Part shown: positions 49,201 through 58,134 of the stretch, piece by piece
Position numbering within the stretch: position 1 is the first letter of the stretch
Layout: every line of letters begins with the position of its first letter
Source: Prostheceraeus crozeri
Taxonomy: Eukaryota > Platyhelminthes > Polycladida > Euryleptidae
Reading direction: 5' to 3'
Assembly: GCA_907163375.1 (NCBI GenBank)
Contig: CAJQUW010005272.1
Location: 62,001-126,000, forward strand
Length of the DNA stretch: 64,000 bases
Translations under genes and position numbers: made by a program
The notes under the pieces: generated by a model
The model's input: only the letters and a program-made list of their open reading frames with translations
What the model was told of the DNA's origin: nothing
The model's database searches: none

Positions 49201-52200
49201 TGTCCCTTGAGATGAGAAAGAGGGCTCGTTTGTTCTCTGGTGTGAGCAGTCGTGGCACCCATTGAGCGGAAACTTTGTTCATGCCAAGTTCATGATGGAT
49301 GATGTTATGGACACGCTCTTGTGAAATCTTCAGTTCGAAGGCAATCTTTAGGGTTGTACGGCGATCATCAAGAATAATATTTTGAACATAATCGATCACA
49401 TCTTCTGTGCTCACTGTCACTGGTATTCCACAACGGGGATCATCTTCCAAGCTCTCTCTTCCTTGCTTGAATTCTGAAGCCCACTTCTTGACTGTGGTGT
49501 AGGACGGAGCTTTCTCACCAAGTGTTCCAACCATATCATCATGAATCTCCATTGGTGTGAGTCCTTTCAAGCCGAGATAACGAATGACAGCTCGATTTGA
49601 AACGTGATCCATCTTACGCAACACTTATCTGACTAACTGACTGATAAGTTAGTAACTGAAGTTAAGTAGCTGTGGTTTACCAACAGTTCACCGGATCGAA
49701 TGATCACTCGTCATGCGCCGTCAGCACATTCCATTGTATCAATCCACATGTGCATAATGGCCTGGCTTTAAGCTTTCTATGTCAGGCCGCGAACTTATCA
49801 ATCACCCCTCGTAAGTTACTAGAAATCTGGTGACTACAACTTGCTTGATTTAAAAAAAGGGAAATGGACAGGGGCGAAAAATGCCCCCAGTGGGGCAAGC
49901 AGAGTGGCGTCTTCTCCGTACCTGCGAGGCCTTCGGTGCATCCTCAAAAATTATTTTCCAACATTTATAAAAATGAAAAGTGTCATCATTCATTTAAATT
50001 CGATAGCTTGTCGTGACAGCTGTGCGCAGCTTTCCGTCTCAAAGTCAGACGCTCAACCTCATTGAACAGTTTTGCAGCACGTGCTCGAATCACAGCTGTT
50101 TTCTTCGAACAATTAGACACACAAGCTTGTCGTGTGCTCAGACGGAGCATTGATGTTCAGTCAGAGCGAAAGAGAGTTGTGTGCGTGTGAGGCAGTATTA
50201 TTGGCTTTCCCGATAGACATGATGCCTTGCCTTCTCCAACTTTTGCAATGAAATTCTACGCGATTCTTTATTTAGGCGCGGTATCTAAATATGGTAAGGG
50301 GAGCGCAACCCAATTGTTCCTGGATTCGCTTTATGTCAGAGAGGCCACTAGGTCAACAGTAGCAGATGGCTGACGTTCAGACAAGACTGCGATCAGATGA
50401 TGAGCGTTCTCCAATGAATGCAGAGTACCGGTAATGTATCTGACTCAAACACCCAGATTCAGAATTCCATAATCTGTTTATACGTGATTGATGTGACGCT
50501 ATGTTTAGTACTGCAGATGAGATCATGACCACGCCTTTCGTCCCAAGGGAATACACTGAAAAGATGACAGTCGTCAAGCAAGGTAGGCCAACATCTGATA
50601 TATAATTGAAAGTACTCACAGAGAAAGAAATAAGACATTTTAATGCATCAAAATTTCAAACATGTGAGCGGCTGACCGGCCGTAAAAAACGCAAGAAACT
50701 GTTGACCTTGCTTCCTTTTTTCTCGAGAAAATATGGTCTGGACAGAGAGGGGATATAGCAATCAGTTCCTTGAGTAAGGAGGTTAAGAGACATGAGCAAT
50801 CACTTCTCATGTGCACATTCACTTGACCTTAAAAAATGTTCGAGAAATTGTTATTAAAAATTCAATTTTTATGAAAATTATAGTTGTAGCATAAAAAATG
50901 TCTGGTATAGAAACAGTGTTCCAATGTCGAGTGAAGGCCTATGGTCTGGGCGCACGCGACGCCACTGGGGGCAAGGGTTAAGTTCTGAGTTTCAATAGAC
51001 AATGAAAGAATTACTTTGCACTACAAATTACTGTGTAACTTTCTAGCGGTTGGTTTTATTGTCCTAATTCTCACCTCCTTTTAATATTTCAGCGTTGAAA
51101 GTCGAACGTCTATTTTCTGTCATACAGAAATGTCGATAACACTGGATAACATAGCATGTGACAATTGAAAGTGATGATTCTTTGCAATTCAACAGGCTCA
51201 GATAAAGAAGAAATAAAAAATGACTATTTGAGCTTTGTCAAAAGTCTTGGATTTCTCAAGCCTGCAGAGATCGCTGCAAACTACGCGTCTACCTGAGACT
51301 GTCTGACGCATTGCGATTCACTTCATATTTTTTCAGTCATGCCTCAGCGCATGCCTTGACGTTTGAAGAAGGAACATTAATCTTGAAATGTTGTTGGAAG
51401 TATGAAAACGCACATGTTATTGATTCATTATTGCCATTTATCACTTAAGAAATACATTTAAGGAAAGTCAAGCAATCACTAATCGAAAAAGTCAATCAGT
51501 ATTCAACAGCTTTTGTTTAGTTAATTTGCATACAAAGCCTGTTTTGATGTCGGTGGAGAACCTAAAAATTCGTCGGATATCGCAGGATATTGGAGGTGAC
51601 AATCGTCGGTTGATTTTGTCAGTAATTCTGTAGGATAATTGTCGGTCTACGGTTTACAGTGTGCTTCCTAAGCAGATGGATAGGTAGGCATGGAGTCATT
51701 GAATACCGAACACGAACACCAGATCTGACGCCTATGGATTTCAATGGGAAGTTATCAAAGATTGTGTTTTCAAAAAGACCCAAAGATACCGCTAAATTTT
51801 AACAATTTCTAACTCAGTTATTTGCCAAACTCAACTTGTCTTCCAAAATTTGCAGAAGTGTTGCATCTGTTGCCCGGAATGTATTGATATAAATAGTGGG
51901 AAACTTGAACAGATGCGCTAAATAAATGCAAATTTTCCCATTTGCACCATTACTATCAAAATCAATTTCTATGACCTTCCAGTTAAGAATAGCGTCTTTT
52001 ACTCTACTGTTAATATACTCGTGCGCCACTCTGTATAAAAAATCACAAGCATATAAGCGCAAATTTTGCTAGCTTTTGATAGCTTGTAGGAAGCATGCGA
52101 ACAATTGAAACTGCTCACGCATAAATCCCAACACGACGATTACAAAAAGTCTGTATGTAGAATTATGTTGATTTTCTGACTGACTTAAACATTACACGAT

Positions 52201-55200
52201 TACACTCTTGGCTGATCACGTTCTACAAAGTCAATAAGAAATTTTGGATGACTCCACCTATTCCAGTTTCTTGCGTCATGTTAAACAAAACAAGCAGTGA
52301 AACGTTTATTGAGTACCCATACCTGAGGCTGATCTCAGCAAGTGTTGTCCAAATTCGTAGAAATGCAAAACATGTCGTCTGAGCATCCAAAATGATTTAT
52401 GATGATTCAGAACATGTTTAATGAGAAATTTGACATGTGAATTCAGCTGCAGATGGTCGATAATAGAGCTTGCCTTCATTAAATGTGGCTACAGTTGTCT
52501 TTGAGCCGAACAGAAGTCGGTAAAAACACCGTGAAGAATTTAAGAGAAATAGAAATACAAGAATTTTCTTTTTCATTTTATAGATTCTCAACTTCGCTGA
52601 TCGCAGAGACGACAAAACCTTCTTCTTTTACAATGATCTGGGAACATTTTCAAATGCTCCACATCTCCGTCTAGCGGCCTTTGAAGACCAACTGAAGATC
52701 ACAGATGAAATCTACGCGCGTCCAACTCTGAATAACGACGGTATTCGGTGAGTGTGGAATATTGCAGGGGAATGAACGCTTCAACTGATATTCTTCCATC
52801 GACAGCTATCTGCGGATTCCCTGTCCAGCTGAACAATTCTTCAATGGTGAACAAGTCGATGATTTTGTGGAACTGTTTAAGGTGAGAAAGTTTTACATCG
52901 ATGAATTCTTTCAAAGGAGTACGTGTCATTGATTTGCCACATATCTAGTGATATCAGTCACAATCAAGATAGTTCTATATTAGAATAATTAAGAAAATCA
53001 ATCAGCGAAACTAAGAGTTCCTTCTTCTAGATGACGGTTTCCAAAGTGTGGGGCGCGACGCAACCCTGTGGGAACGAATCTTGCGAAAAACTGGCGGATG
53101 TCAGCTGCAGAATGTCATGCTACAGTTCAGTCATATTTGCGGCATATTCGCTGGCGAAGTTCGCCGGCGACAATTCGCGCTCTATATGCCACCTTTTACT
53201 TTTGACTTTCTCTCTTCTTTTCTTTAGTAATCCGCCTATACAGCCGAGGCTCTATTTTCTCCCTCACCTCCTCACCATCACCCACATATGGCTGATCTAC
53301 CTAAGAAATAAGTGCAGACTATCATTTTTTGACAATGATAAGAATATAGAGAATCCGCTTATATCAATTTTCATAATATCTCTTGACATTCAATAATTTA
53401 CAACAATGACAAATATTTGAATGATATCATAGTATTTACTGCGACATTTATGGAAGATAAATACTTTTTTTAGTTTAAGCCTTTGTGAATTAAAAAAGAT
53501 CCGTTTTTATCAGATCAGACTGAGTATACAATATATTTTCATGTGAAGGTAATATACGAACATTACTACTTACCACTAATTAGTTGCTACAATATCCACG
53601 ATTTCGGCGGTTGGCAAAAATCAGCTCGCATTAGTAAACAAAAATATCTACCAGCTAATTATAGCAACTTTCTCGCCAACTGTCGTTTTTTAATTTTACA
53701 CATTTTTTTGGATAGATGATGACCATTTTCGTATGCGGAGATAGTTTTTGCACGAAAATGAACCTTTAAAAAAATTATCCACAAAATCGATACCTCGCCA
53801 GATAATCTGTTGATATTAGCCAAATGCGTTCCCACAGGGAGTGGCTTCTGCCAAGACTGCTTCACTTATTCTATGACCTGGTGTTGGAGAAATGCGCAGT
53901 AGAGCGCTAGAGGCAGTCATTGATGCCAGCTATGCCTGTGCGCACGCAGAAGAATTCCCTTCTGTCACTGCGTGCGCTCTTCGAATCCTTGTTCGATTTG
54001 CACCTACATATTTGTGCGAAATGAGATTCTCTTGTCTCGTGTATCTGAAATACAAATTCCGCAACTGCCTCAATGTTTCTTCAGATCTTCGGTTGCAACT
54101 TTCTTCGAGGACGCCTGATTTTGGAAAGCTGTCCAAACAGGCTCATTTTCCTCATTGAGGCGCAATTTTTCTGTACGAACGTTTTAAAGCTCTATTGCTG
54201 CTTTCTTTTCATTCACCTTGTACACTTTTGTTAGATACAGCGTCCGAGATGATAATTTGTCGTAAATTTAGGAACAATTATGAGTGTGTGGTAAATTATG
54301 ATCAATACCGATAACTGAACATCAGAATTTACGTCGTGTAGCGTCGACAAGTTTATAGTGCAGCGCGAGGCAGTAGTTAATAATTTCAGGGGGGCGAAAA
54401 AATTTGAAGACAAATTCGACACAACGGTTGTGAAAACTTTCCAGGGATATATAGAAAAGGAAACGAAGTACATGACAAGGAAGTACCACAATCAACAAAT
54501 TAACTATAAATCTGTTCCAGAGCCCTTCCCCCTTTATGCTAGACCTTATTTCCTTCGTTTTTACCTGAGGATAGTTAACGGATGTTAACTGAAATTAATT
54601 GTTAGAAATAACATAAAGAAAATAAAACCACCATCTTTCAATATTGGATCTTTCGCACTACATTCAAAACTATCAAGTCAAAATCAAAAATATTTTCCAA
54701 GCTGGGCACATATGGGATGAAAGAACTTCGTCGACTGCTGTTTCGGCTGTAGGGAATGATGGTACTTTGTGACTGGCGATGTAAAGGAGGAATTAAGCAA
54801 TACACGCAAATCGTGCTCAATCACTGAGTTGAAACATTATAGACCTGCTTCAGTTGAGACCGACCGAGTAATAGCTTTAAGGAACGAAGCGCACACAGGC
54901 GGTGAGACCTCGAATTGTAAATTCACTAAGATGAACACTAAGGATCTTAAGATCAGTCGCAGCGCAGATTTTTGGTGTCAAAGCTGTTTGATAAGTTCTT
55001 GATATGGGCATCCGAGGAAGTTTGCAACTGAAGACCAACTTCCCGTGACCAATTCAAGATGTTCTTGCTTTCAAAGACACAGGATTCTCTGCTGTTCTTA
55101 AAAGCAAGTCTTTTATTGTGCGACCGTCTCCGCATTGGGTCATTGTGATCCTCGATTAAGGGCATTCAGTTGACCAAAGACAAGGTTGAACAAAGGACGA

Positions 55201-58075
55201 CCCATTAAGAACCCTTGAGGAACTACGCATGACAGACGCCCTTGTCTGATGATGATATTCTGAATTTTAACCCTCTCTTCGAGATTGTGCAGGTAACTTC
55301 AAGTGCACTGGAGGAAAAGTAAAGTTCGTTTCCATCAGAGTATTTTTGGTGACAGACTTTATTACAGACTCCATTTCATTTACATTAAAGTTGATATCAG
55401 AATAGGCTGACATGCTAATCTTCTCTGTTTAATCCAATCACTCACTAAATTATTTTATGCCGTGGTGCTAAAATCAAGAAACAAAATATCGATGGGCGAT
55501 GATCATAGCGCGCAAATATCAGTCACTCTTCCACAGAATTAGACGTTGACTGAGAGGCTTCAACAATCTAATTTTGTGTACTCCTCAATTCCAGGACATG
55601 GGTTCGTCTTTCTTCAACGAGGAATCAAATAACCCGGTGCTCATCTTCAACTGTCGAACCGGAGTCGGTCTGACCAACGTTGCGATGGTGATGGCGTGCA
55701 TCATGTTGGCTCATCGGACCCGTGCCAGTTGTATCAGTAGTTGTATCAGCAATAAGTAAGTGCTTATTAGCATCATCAAAAATGACTCGTTCCAAAGTGC
55801 ATGGGAGAACAATATGCATGATAATCCTGCAGAAAATGACAACAGCAAAGTCCTATCAGAATCTCAGGCAGCTCCTTCACGCAATTAGTTAAGGAAATGA
55901 AAAGGAATGAAATTGAGGAATTTACTGCTTTGACCGGTAATCAAAGTTTTGGATGAATTCTGCTGGCAAACTCTGTGTCTCAACCACAGCATTTATAAAT
56001 CTTTGTGAAGTGCAATTTCACATTGTAGTCAAAATCTCACACTCGTTGCAACTTTCTGGTAACCATTGCGATTTACTTGATAGCGAAATTTAAAAACATC
56101 TGCCGCAGAATTAGACAGGTCGTCTCTTCTTCTGCTTGACTAGAAAGGAAACATTGGAACACGTAACGTTAATGAAATGGCACAATCTGCTGACTAAATA
56201 CCATAGAAATGGAACAATGAGCAGCCAGTTCAAAAAATAAAAATGGCAAATGGTGCGAAGTTTCCGTGACTGTTATCAACCGGATCACAGAGCAAAGAGA
56301 CAGGCGATATCAAGTTCTACAGTGAAATTAGTGAACATTTTTTCGTGCCCCTGCTATATTTTTTGATAATGATCGGAGTACCCAACATTATCGAGAAAAC
56401 CTTTGCGCAATGATCTGAATTCTTCGAATCTGAAGGAGTTGTGACGAACGGAGCATTTTGAGGGAATTCACAGCACTCCGCAAGCGGCGTACGACTATTT
56501 TTCCTGTCTCTGTAAGGCATTAAAAAATTCTCTTTGCCCACTTAGTAAGTTTCTGCATGTGCCATGTGTTTGAATCAGTTTTCACTTCTTCATTCTTCTT
56601 CAATCAGTTGGCATCTGCGTTTCGGTCACTTTTGCTTCATAAGTATGTCTGTATCTTCTCCTGCATGCTCAACCGATCTCATTACCTTCATTTCGACACC
56701 AATGCGAAGCCTTCCGCTACTTGAACTGCAAGACAAATAATGAGTCCTTAATGTTTATACGGAAACCAAACATCTGCATCTTCTGTGTGCAGATGTCGGC
56801 TCTCGCATGTAATGCAGTTCCGAAGGTAAACCAGAGACTGTCTGAAACCCTCCCCACACCAGGTGAAGTGGCGATACCAGTATATCGTCGGCATCTCCTG
56901 CGAATCAATCTGCTTTCTCCGATAGTCTCCCAAAACCACGTGTATATTAGAGGCATACACGATTGGCAGTAACTCGAATCCAGGACTGATTAGGTTTCAA
57001 ATTATCATCGGGTAGTGGTTCGCGTTCAGGTTAGCGAACTGGCTACCTTTCGCGTTTCAAATGCATTAATTTGAAATGTCTAACTTCTACGTATCTTGTT
57101 CGTGATTTCTGACGATAATCATGTAGCCATAAAGATAGCAGAGCATCAGTTCGCTTTGGCATAGAGTAGAGAGATGCTCTCAGACTTGAGTTTCCTTTGA
57201 AGCCGCATGCGCTGCATTTCATCCTGCAAAAACTCATCGGAACATGTCGGCAGCAAGTATACAATGATGTAGTTGACCAGGTAACGGGATATCATCATTC
57301 TGAGAAATTTATGCAAGGTAATTAAAACTCCCCTTTTCAGTTTAGGCCAATATAATCAAGTTAAAATTAAAAGTATCGAAGACAGGCCTTCGGCGTCCAG
57401 CGCCTTCAACGGTCGATGTTTGGATGGCCGCCATGATACAGACCCACTGATTAAAATAGAGATTCTGGAGCATTTCATGCTCAGAACAACAGAAATTGGA
57501 CGATCAACACCAGCCAACTTCTCAGTGTGCCTTAATGTTCCCGTCTGCGTGTCATGTGGTACACACCTGGTACTGAATAATAATCCCTGTAGTACATCTG
57601 TTATTCTTATCAATGCATGGTTTCCAGTTTAATGGTAAGAACAAGCGAGTAGGTCATTTTCAATCATGATAGTTTCAAATAGTAGCATAGCTTGTTTAAG
57701 ATACGAGGGAGATAATTTTCAAATGTGTAAAATTCTTTTATAATTCAGATTCTTGCAGCGTGTCTGTTTGAATAAACCGTCTTCCACATTGTCTTCAAGC
57801 CATCAATCACAAACTATTTTGACATTATTTCATTGACAAAAATTCCTTTCATCCTTTATTATCAGCAATAACCAAGCAAAGTACACCACATATCTGTTTG
57901 AAATATCATCATAGCACTTGAAATCACGTAGATGACTTCGTGCTCATGACAAAATTCTAACTGAACTGAAACTCAATCTTAACCATTCTTCAACAGGGTC
58001 CTTGCTGGAGGAGATCTCCGAGTAATAGAGCGGTTGGCACATAGTCTACCCCAAGGCAACATGATGAAAAGGCAG
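31138..58075 (+). CDS. PALD1: Paladin (PALD1-like) gene, 5' half, 8 coding exons
   Basis: The spliced product resembles paladin, a vertebrate and invertebrate protein with phosphatase-like domains that has been reported as a phosphoinositide phosphatase acting on endosomal membranes. Exons: 31138-31228, 33345-33496, 43579-43758, 47195-47359, 52584-52747, 52806-52881, 55595-55755, 57997-58075. All have AG/GT borders and matching phases, and sum to 1068 bases (356 codons). Recognisable blocks are MGNAAS at the N-terminus, NNVAPIII, GRLADHMPEH, ILVRDV, PNFRQA, YGMGQPS, DPVLF, EIYARP and the P-loop NCRTGVGLTN (Cys296 by my numbering). Vertebrate paladin is about 850 residues with two such domains, so roughly 500 residues lie off the right edge. 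The P-loop arginine is leucine here. Introns range from 58 bp to about 10 kb and are loaded with transposons. Family assignment is firm; catalytic status is inference. Confidence 0.9.
31229..33344 (+). other. Paladin intron 1
   Basis: GT at 31229, AG at 33343-33344. Contains CT-rich stretches near 31320-31420 and no recognised repeat. A short frame at 32581-32775 (minus) is unassigned. Confidence 0.7.
33345..33496 (+). CDS. PALD1: Paladin exon 2
   Basis: The acceptor follows TTGGGTTCCAG. Two bases complete the codon begun in exon 1 (Gly). The exon encodes the N-terminal block with NNVAPIII, NCREEF and GRLADHMPEH, closely parallel to vertebrate paladin. It ends on a whole codon before GTGAGA. 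Confidence 0.9.
33497..34784 (+). other. Paladin intron 2, first part
   Basis: AT-rich sequence without recognised features. The 33580-33640 stretch is almost pure A and T. Confidence 0.5.
34785..37410. repeat. 31-32 bp satellite with higher-order structure
   Basis: Three monomer types alternate: A (CAATCAATTAATTGCTGC then TTTCCAATGCCAT), B (CTAATCAATTAAGTCCTAC then the same ending) and C (CAATCAATTGATTGCATT then TTCCTAATGCCAT). AB and CAB blocks recur many times between about 35700 and 37350. The left part (34785-35650) is more diverged, with TTCCAATGACAAAAATCAAT units. Monomer C holds the perfect palindrome CAATCAATTGATTG. It lies in paladin intron 2. Short open frames here are artefacts. 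Confidence 0.92.
37411..40690. other. Paladin intron 2, middle: no gene seen
   Basis: AT-rich. Positions 40261-40336 form a short GC-rich segment starting CAGGGG and ending CCCCTG with internal GGGGGTCCGGACCCCC, probably the debris of a hAT-like miniature element. Flanking duplication was not found. Confidence 0.45.
40395..40440 (+). ncRNA. Second hammerhead-like motif
   Basis: Core TTGAGAA, one extra base, stem II GTC/GAC closing TGAG, then GAAA and ACGCGT. This is the same unusual core type (UUGANAA) and the same GAAACGCGT as the PLE arm. Stem I pairing is poor. It may mark an old PLE terminal fragment. Confidence 0.25.
40691..41622 (+). mobile_element. Non-LTR retrotransposon 3' fragment
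   Basis: Encodes the C-terminal part of a non-LTR reverse transcriptase: WCEMNCLSLNMMKSK, SILGVTITSDLSWNSHV, LYSAYIRSPLEYVCP and KRAHRIIYG. An in-frame stop occurs near 40960. It ends with a CTTA-repeat tail at 41601-41618 preceded by a sequence like that before the tail of the element at 7.9 kb, so both are from related families. The 5' limit is approximate. Inserted in paladin intron 2, same orientation as the gene. Confidence 0.82.
41623..42940. other. Paladin intron 2, later part: no gene seen
   Basis: AT-rich sequence without recognised features. Confidence 0.5.
42946..43428. mobile_element. Miniature inverted-repeat element, copy 1
   Basis: Left end CACAGAAATCCTACACTCTA; right end (reverse complement) CACCATAGAAATCCACCTTC. 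Flanked by AAATG on both sides (42941-42945, 43429-43433). It shares the internal word ATGCGTTGTCATGACGACGG with copy 2 (there with C and T changes). It ends 150 bp before exon 3. Confidence 0.6.
43579..43758 (+). CDS. PALD1: Paladin exon 3
   Basis: Exactly 60 codons in phase 0. Contains ILVRDV, PNFRQA and the family signature YGMGQPS. Acceptor TTGCAG, donor GTGAGT. Intron 2 before it is about 10.1 kb. Confidence 0.92.
43841..43882. repeat. 42-bp CCGGCC palindromic fragment
   Basis: Begins GGATGGAACCGGCC and ends CGGCCGCTTCCAACC. Both ends resemble the terminal repeat of the hAT-like element at 44111-45119. It may be an internal-deletion relic of the same family. Confidence 0.4.
44111..45119 (-). 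mobile_element. hAT-family transposon, decayed
   Basis: Ends CAGGGTTGGGACCGGCCG and (reverse complement) CAGGGTTGGAATCGGCCG. An exact 8-bp target duplication TCGTGCAG lies at 44103-44110 and 45120-45127. Both features are diagnostic of hAT elements. Repeated CCGGCC blocks fill 44120-44335. The minus strand keeps a hAT dimerisation-domain remnant. Located in paladin intron 3. Confidence 0.88.
44603..44752 (-). pseudogene. hAT transposase C-terminal dimerisation domain remnant
   Basis: Within an open frame at 44573-45004, the segment from DYPSL through PRVLMLPNIVATN, GRLGTRVCDHV and NKKW resembles the hAT C-terminal dimerisation region (family pattern: SERVFS..GNIV...R.RL then an NKNW-like end). 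The catalytic part is absent. Placement inside confirmed hAT ends supports it. Confidence 0.6.
46820..47132. mobile_element. Miniature inverted-repeat element, copy 2
   Basis: Ends ACCATAGAAATCCGACTCCC and (reverse complement) ACCATAGAAATCCGACTTCC. Flanked by ATGA on both sides (46816-46819, 47133-47136). Internal similarity to copy 1 around 46885-46916. It ends 62 bp before exon 4. Confidence 0.65.
47195..47359 (+). CDS. PALD1: Paladin exon 4
   Basis: Exactly 55 codons in phase 0. Contains NIVVFNLRSDPVLF and DFMSYT, equivalent to the vertebrate segment with REEPVLF and DFVSYT. Acceptor CCTTGCAG, donor GTGAGT. A 313-bp miniature inverted-repeat element ends 62 bp before this exon. Confidence 0.92.
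47812..48290. repeat. Dispersed repeat family R, copy 2
   Basis: Same family and orientation as 20968-21440. Located in paladin intron 4, just before the mariner. Confidence 0.8.
48501..49811 (-). mobile_element. Complete mariner transposon
   Basis: Terminal inverted repeats of 27 bp with one mismatch: left CGAGGGGTGATTGAAAAGTT, right (reverse complement) CGAGGGGTGATTGATAAGTT, both continuing CGCGGCC. TA target duplication on both sides (48499-48500, 49812-49813). Length 1311 bp, normal for mariner, enclosing one intact transposase frame. Confidence 0.96.
48566..49612 (-). CDS. Mariner transposase, intact
   Basis: 348 residues from ATG at 49612, the usual mariner length. The N-terminus holds the paired DNA-binding helix-turn-helix region (residues about 1-110, with YTTVKKWASEFKQGRESLED and DDPRCGIP). 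The linker motif WVPRLL is at 118-123. The DDE/D catalytic triad is complete: D157 in MDETW, D251 in FYQDNAPAH and D286 in YSPDLAPSDFHLF, with exactly 34 residues between the last two (D,D34D). It catalyses cut-and-paste excision and insertion at TA. No stop or frameshift was found, so it may be recent or active. It lies antisense in paladin intron 4. Confidence 0.95.
   Translation of the reverse strand: MDHVSNRAVIRYLGLKGLTPMEIHDDMVGTLGEKAPSYTTVKKWASEFKQGRESLEDDPRCGIPVTVSTEDVIDYVQNIILDDRRTTLKIAFELKISQERVHNIIHHELGMNKVSAQWVPRLLTPENKRALFLISRDNLALFVRDPENFIDRFITMDETWVHHYQPESKEQSKQWKHPGSPTPRKDKVTRSAGKVMASIFWDSKGVLLLDFLETVRTITGEYYAHLLQQLRVQIKIKRRGKLTKGVLFYQDNAPAHTSATAMSAIQGCGFDIISHPPYSPDLAPSDFHLFPKMKLELSGQHFASNSDVMKAVEEYLDSKDSHFYEQGVRAVQHRWAKCVDCRGDYVEK
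49900..50967. mobile_element. Non-autonomous hAT-like element
   Basis: Ends CAGAGTGGCGTCTTCTCC and (reverse complement) CAGTGGCGTCGCGTGCGCCC, each followed by an AGGCCTTC word. An exact 8-bp target duplication GGGGCAAG lies at 49892-49899 and 50968-50975. No transposase was recognised inside. A related left end lies at 7739. Located in paladin intron 4. Confidence 0.82.
50976..52583. other. Paladin intron 4, last part: no gene seen
   Basis: AT-rich sequence. A stretch near 51550-51665 contains three diverged GTCGGTNGA words without a clear repeat. Confidence 0.45.
52584..52747 (+). CDS. PALD1: Paladin exon 5
   Basis: 54 codons plus two bases. Contains ILNFADRR, FYNDLG, LKITDEIYARP; the last parallels VTEEVYKRP of vertebrate paladin. 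The acceptor follows a T-rich tract ending in TAG. The donor GTGAGT opens a 58-bp intron. Confidence 0.9.
52806..52881 (+). CDS. PALD1: Paladin exon 6
   Basis: The first base completes an Arg codon split by the preceding 58-bp intron. It encodes YLRIPCPAEQFF and VDDFVELFK, equivalent to YHRLPLPEQ and the following helix in vertebrate paladin. Acceptor CGACAG, donor GTGAGA. Confidence 0.88.
53064..53839. mobile_element. Candidate inverted-repeat element in intron 6
   Basis: CCCTGTGGGAACG occurs at 53064-53076 and in exact inverted orientation at 53827-53839, followed inward by weaker similarity on each side. No target duplication or transposase is visible. Confidence 0.35.
54900..55330 (-). 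pseudogene. Non-LTR reverse transcriptase remnant
   Basis: On the minus strand near 55180-55245 the frame CVVPQGFLMGRPLFNL matches the VPQGSVLGPLLF motif of non-LTR reverse transcriptases. Downstream frames are broken by stops. Located in paladin intron 6, opposite strand. Confidence 0.5.
55595..55755 (+). CDS. PALD1: Paladin exon 7 (phosphatase P-loop exon)
   Basis: Encodes PVLIFNCRTGVGLTN followed by VAMVMACIMLAHR. This is the Cx5R-type P-loop of the first phosphatase domain. Cysteine (TGT, 55652-55654) is present, but the position expected to be arginine is leucine (CTG, 55670-55672). Acceptor TTCCAG, donor GTAAGT in phase 2. The last residues (RASCISSCISNK) are a lineage-specific tail. 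Confidence 0.92.
55756..57996 (+). other. Paladin intron 7
   Basis: GTAAGT at 55756, AG at 57995-57996. A segment at 57184-57280 is exon-like but is in the wrong phase to join both neighbours. No repeat recognised. Confidence 0.7.
57997..58075 (+). CDS. PALD1: Paladin exon 8 (last in window)
   Basis: The first G completes a Lys codon from exon 7. It then encodes LAGGDLRVIERL and LPQGNMMKRQ, matching the helix after the P-loop in vertebrate paladin (FQVIQSFL, VPQGRRM). Donor GTACGT at 58076. The intron that follows enters the 34-bp minisatellite about 60 bp later and runs off the window. Confidence 0.85.
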
Positions 58076-58134
58076 GTACGTACATATGTGGAATAGAAAG
58101 ATGACAAAATGTAGAGGCAAATCTGAATATGAGT

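Noticed and set aside
57184..57280. Exon-like segment (LHFILQKLIGTCRQQ) with AG and GT borders in paladin intron 7
   Set aside because: Exons 7 and 8 join in phase without it and already give the expected paladin sequence. Including it would shift the frame of exon 8.
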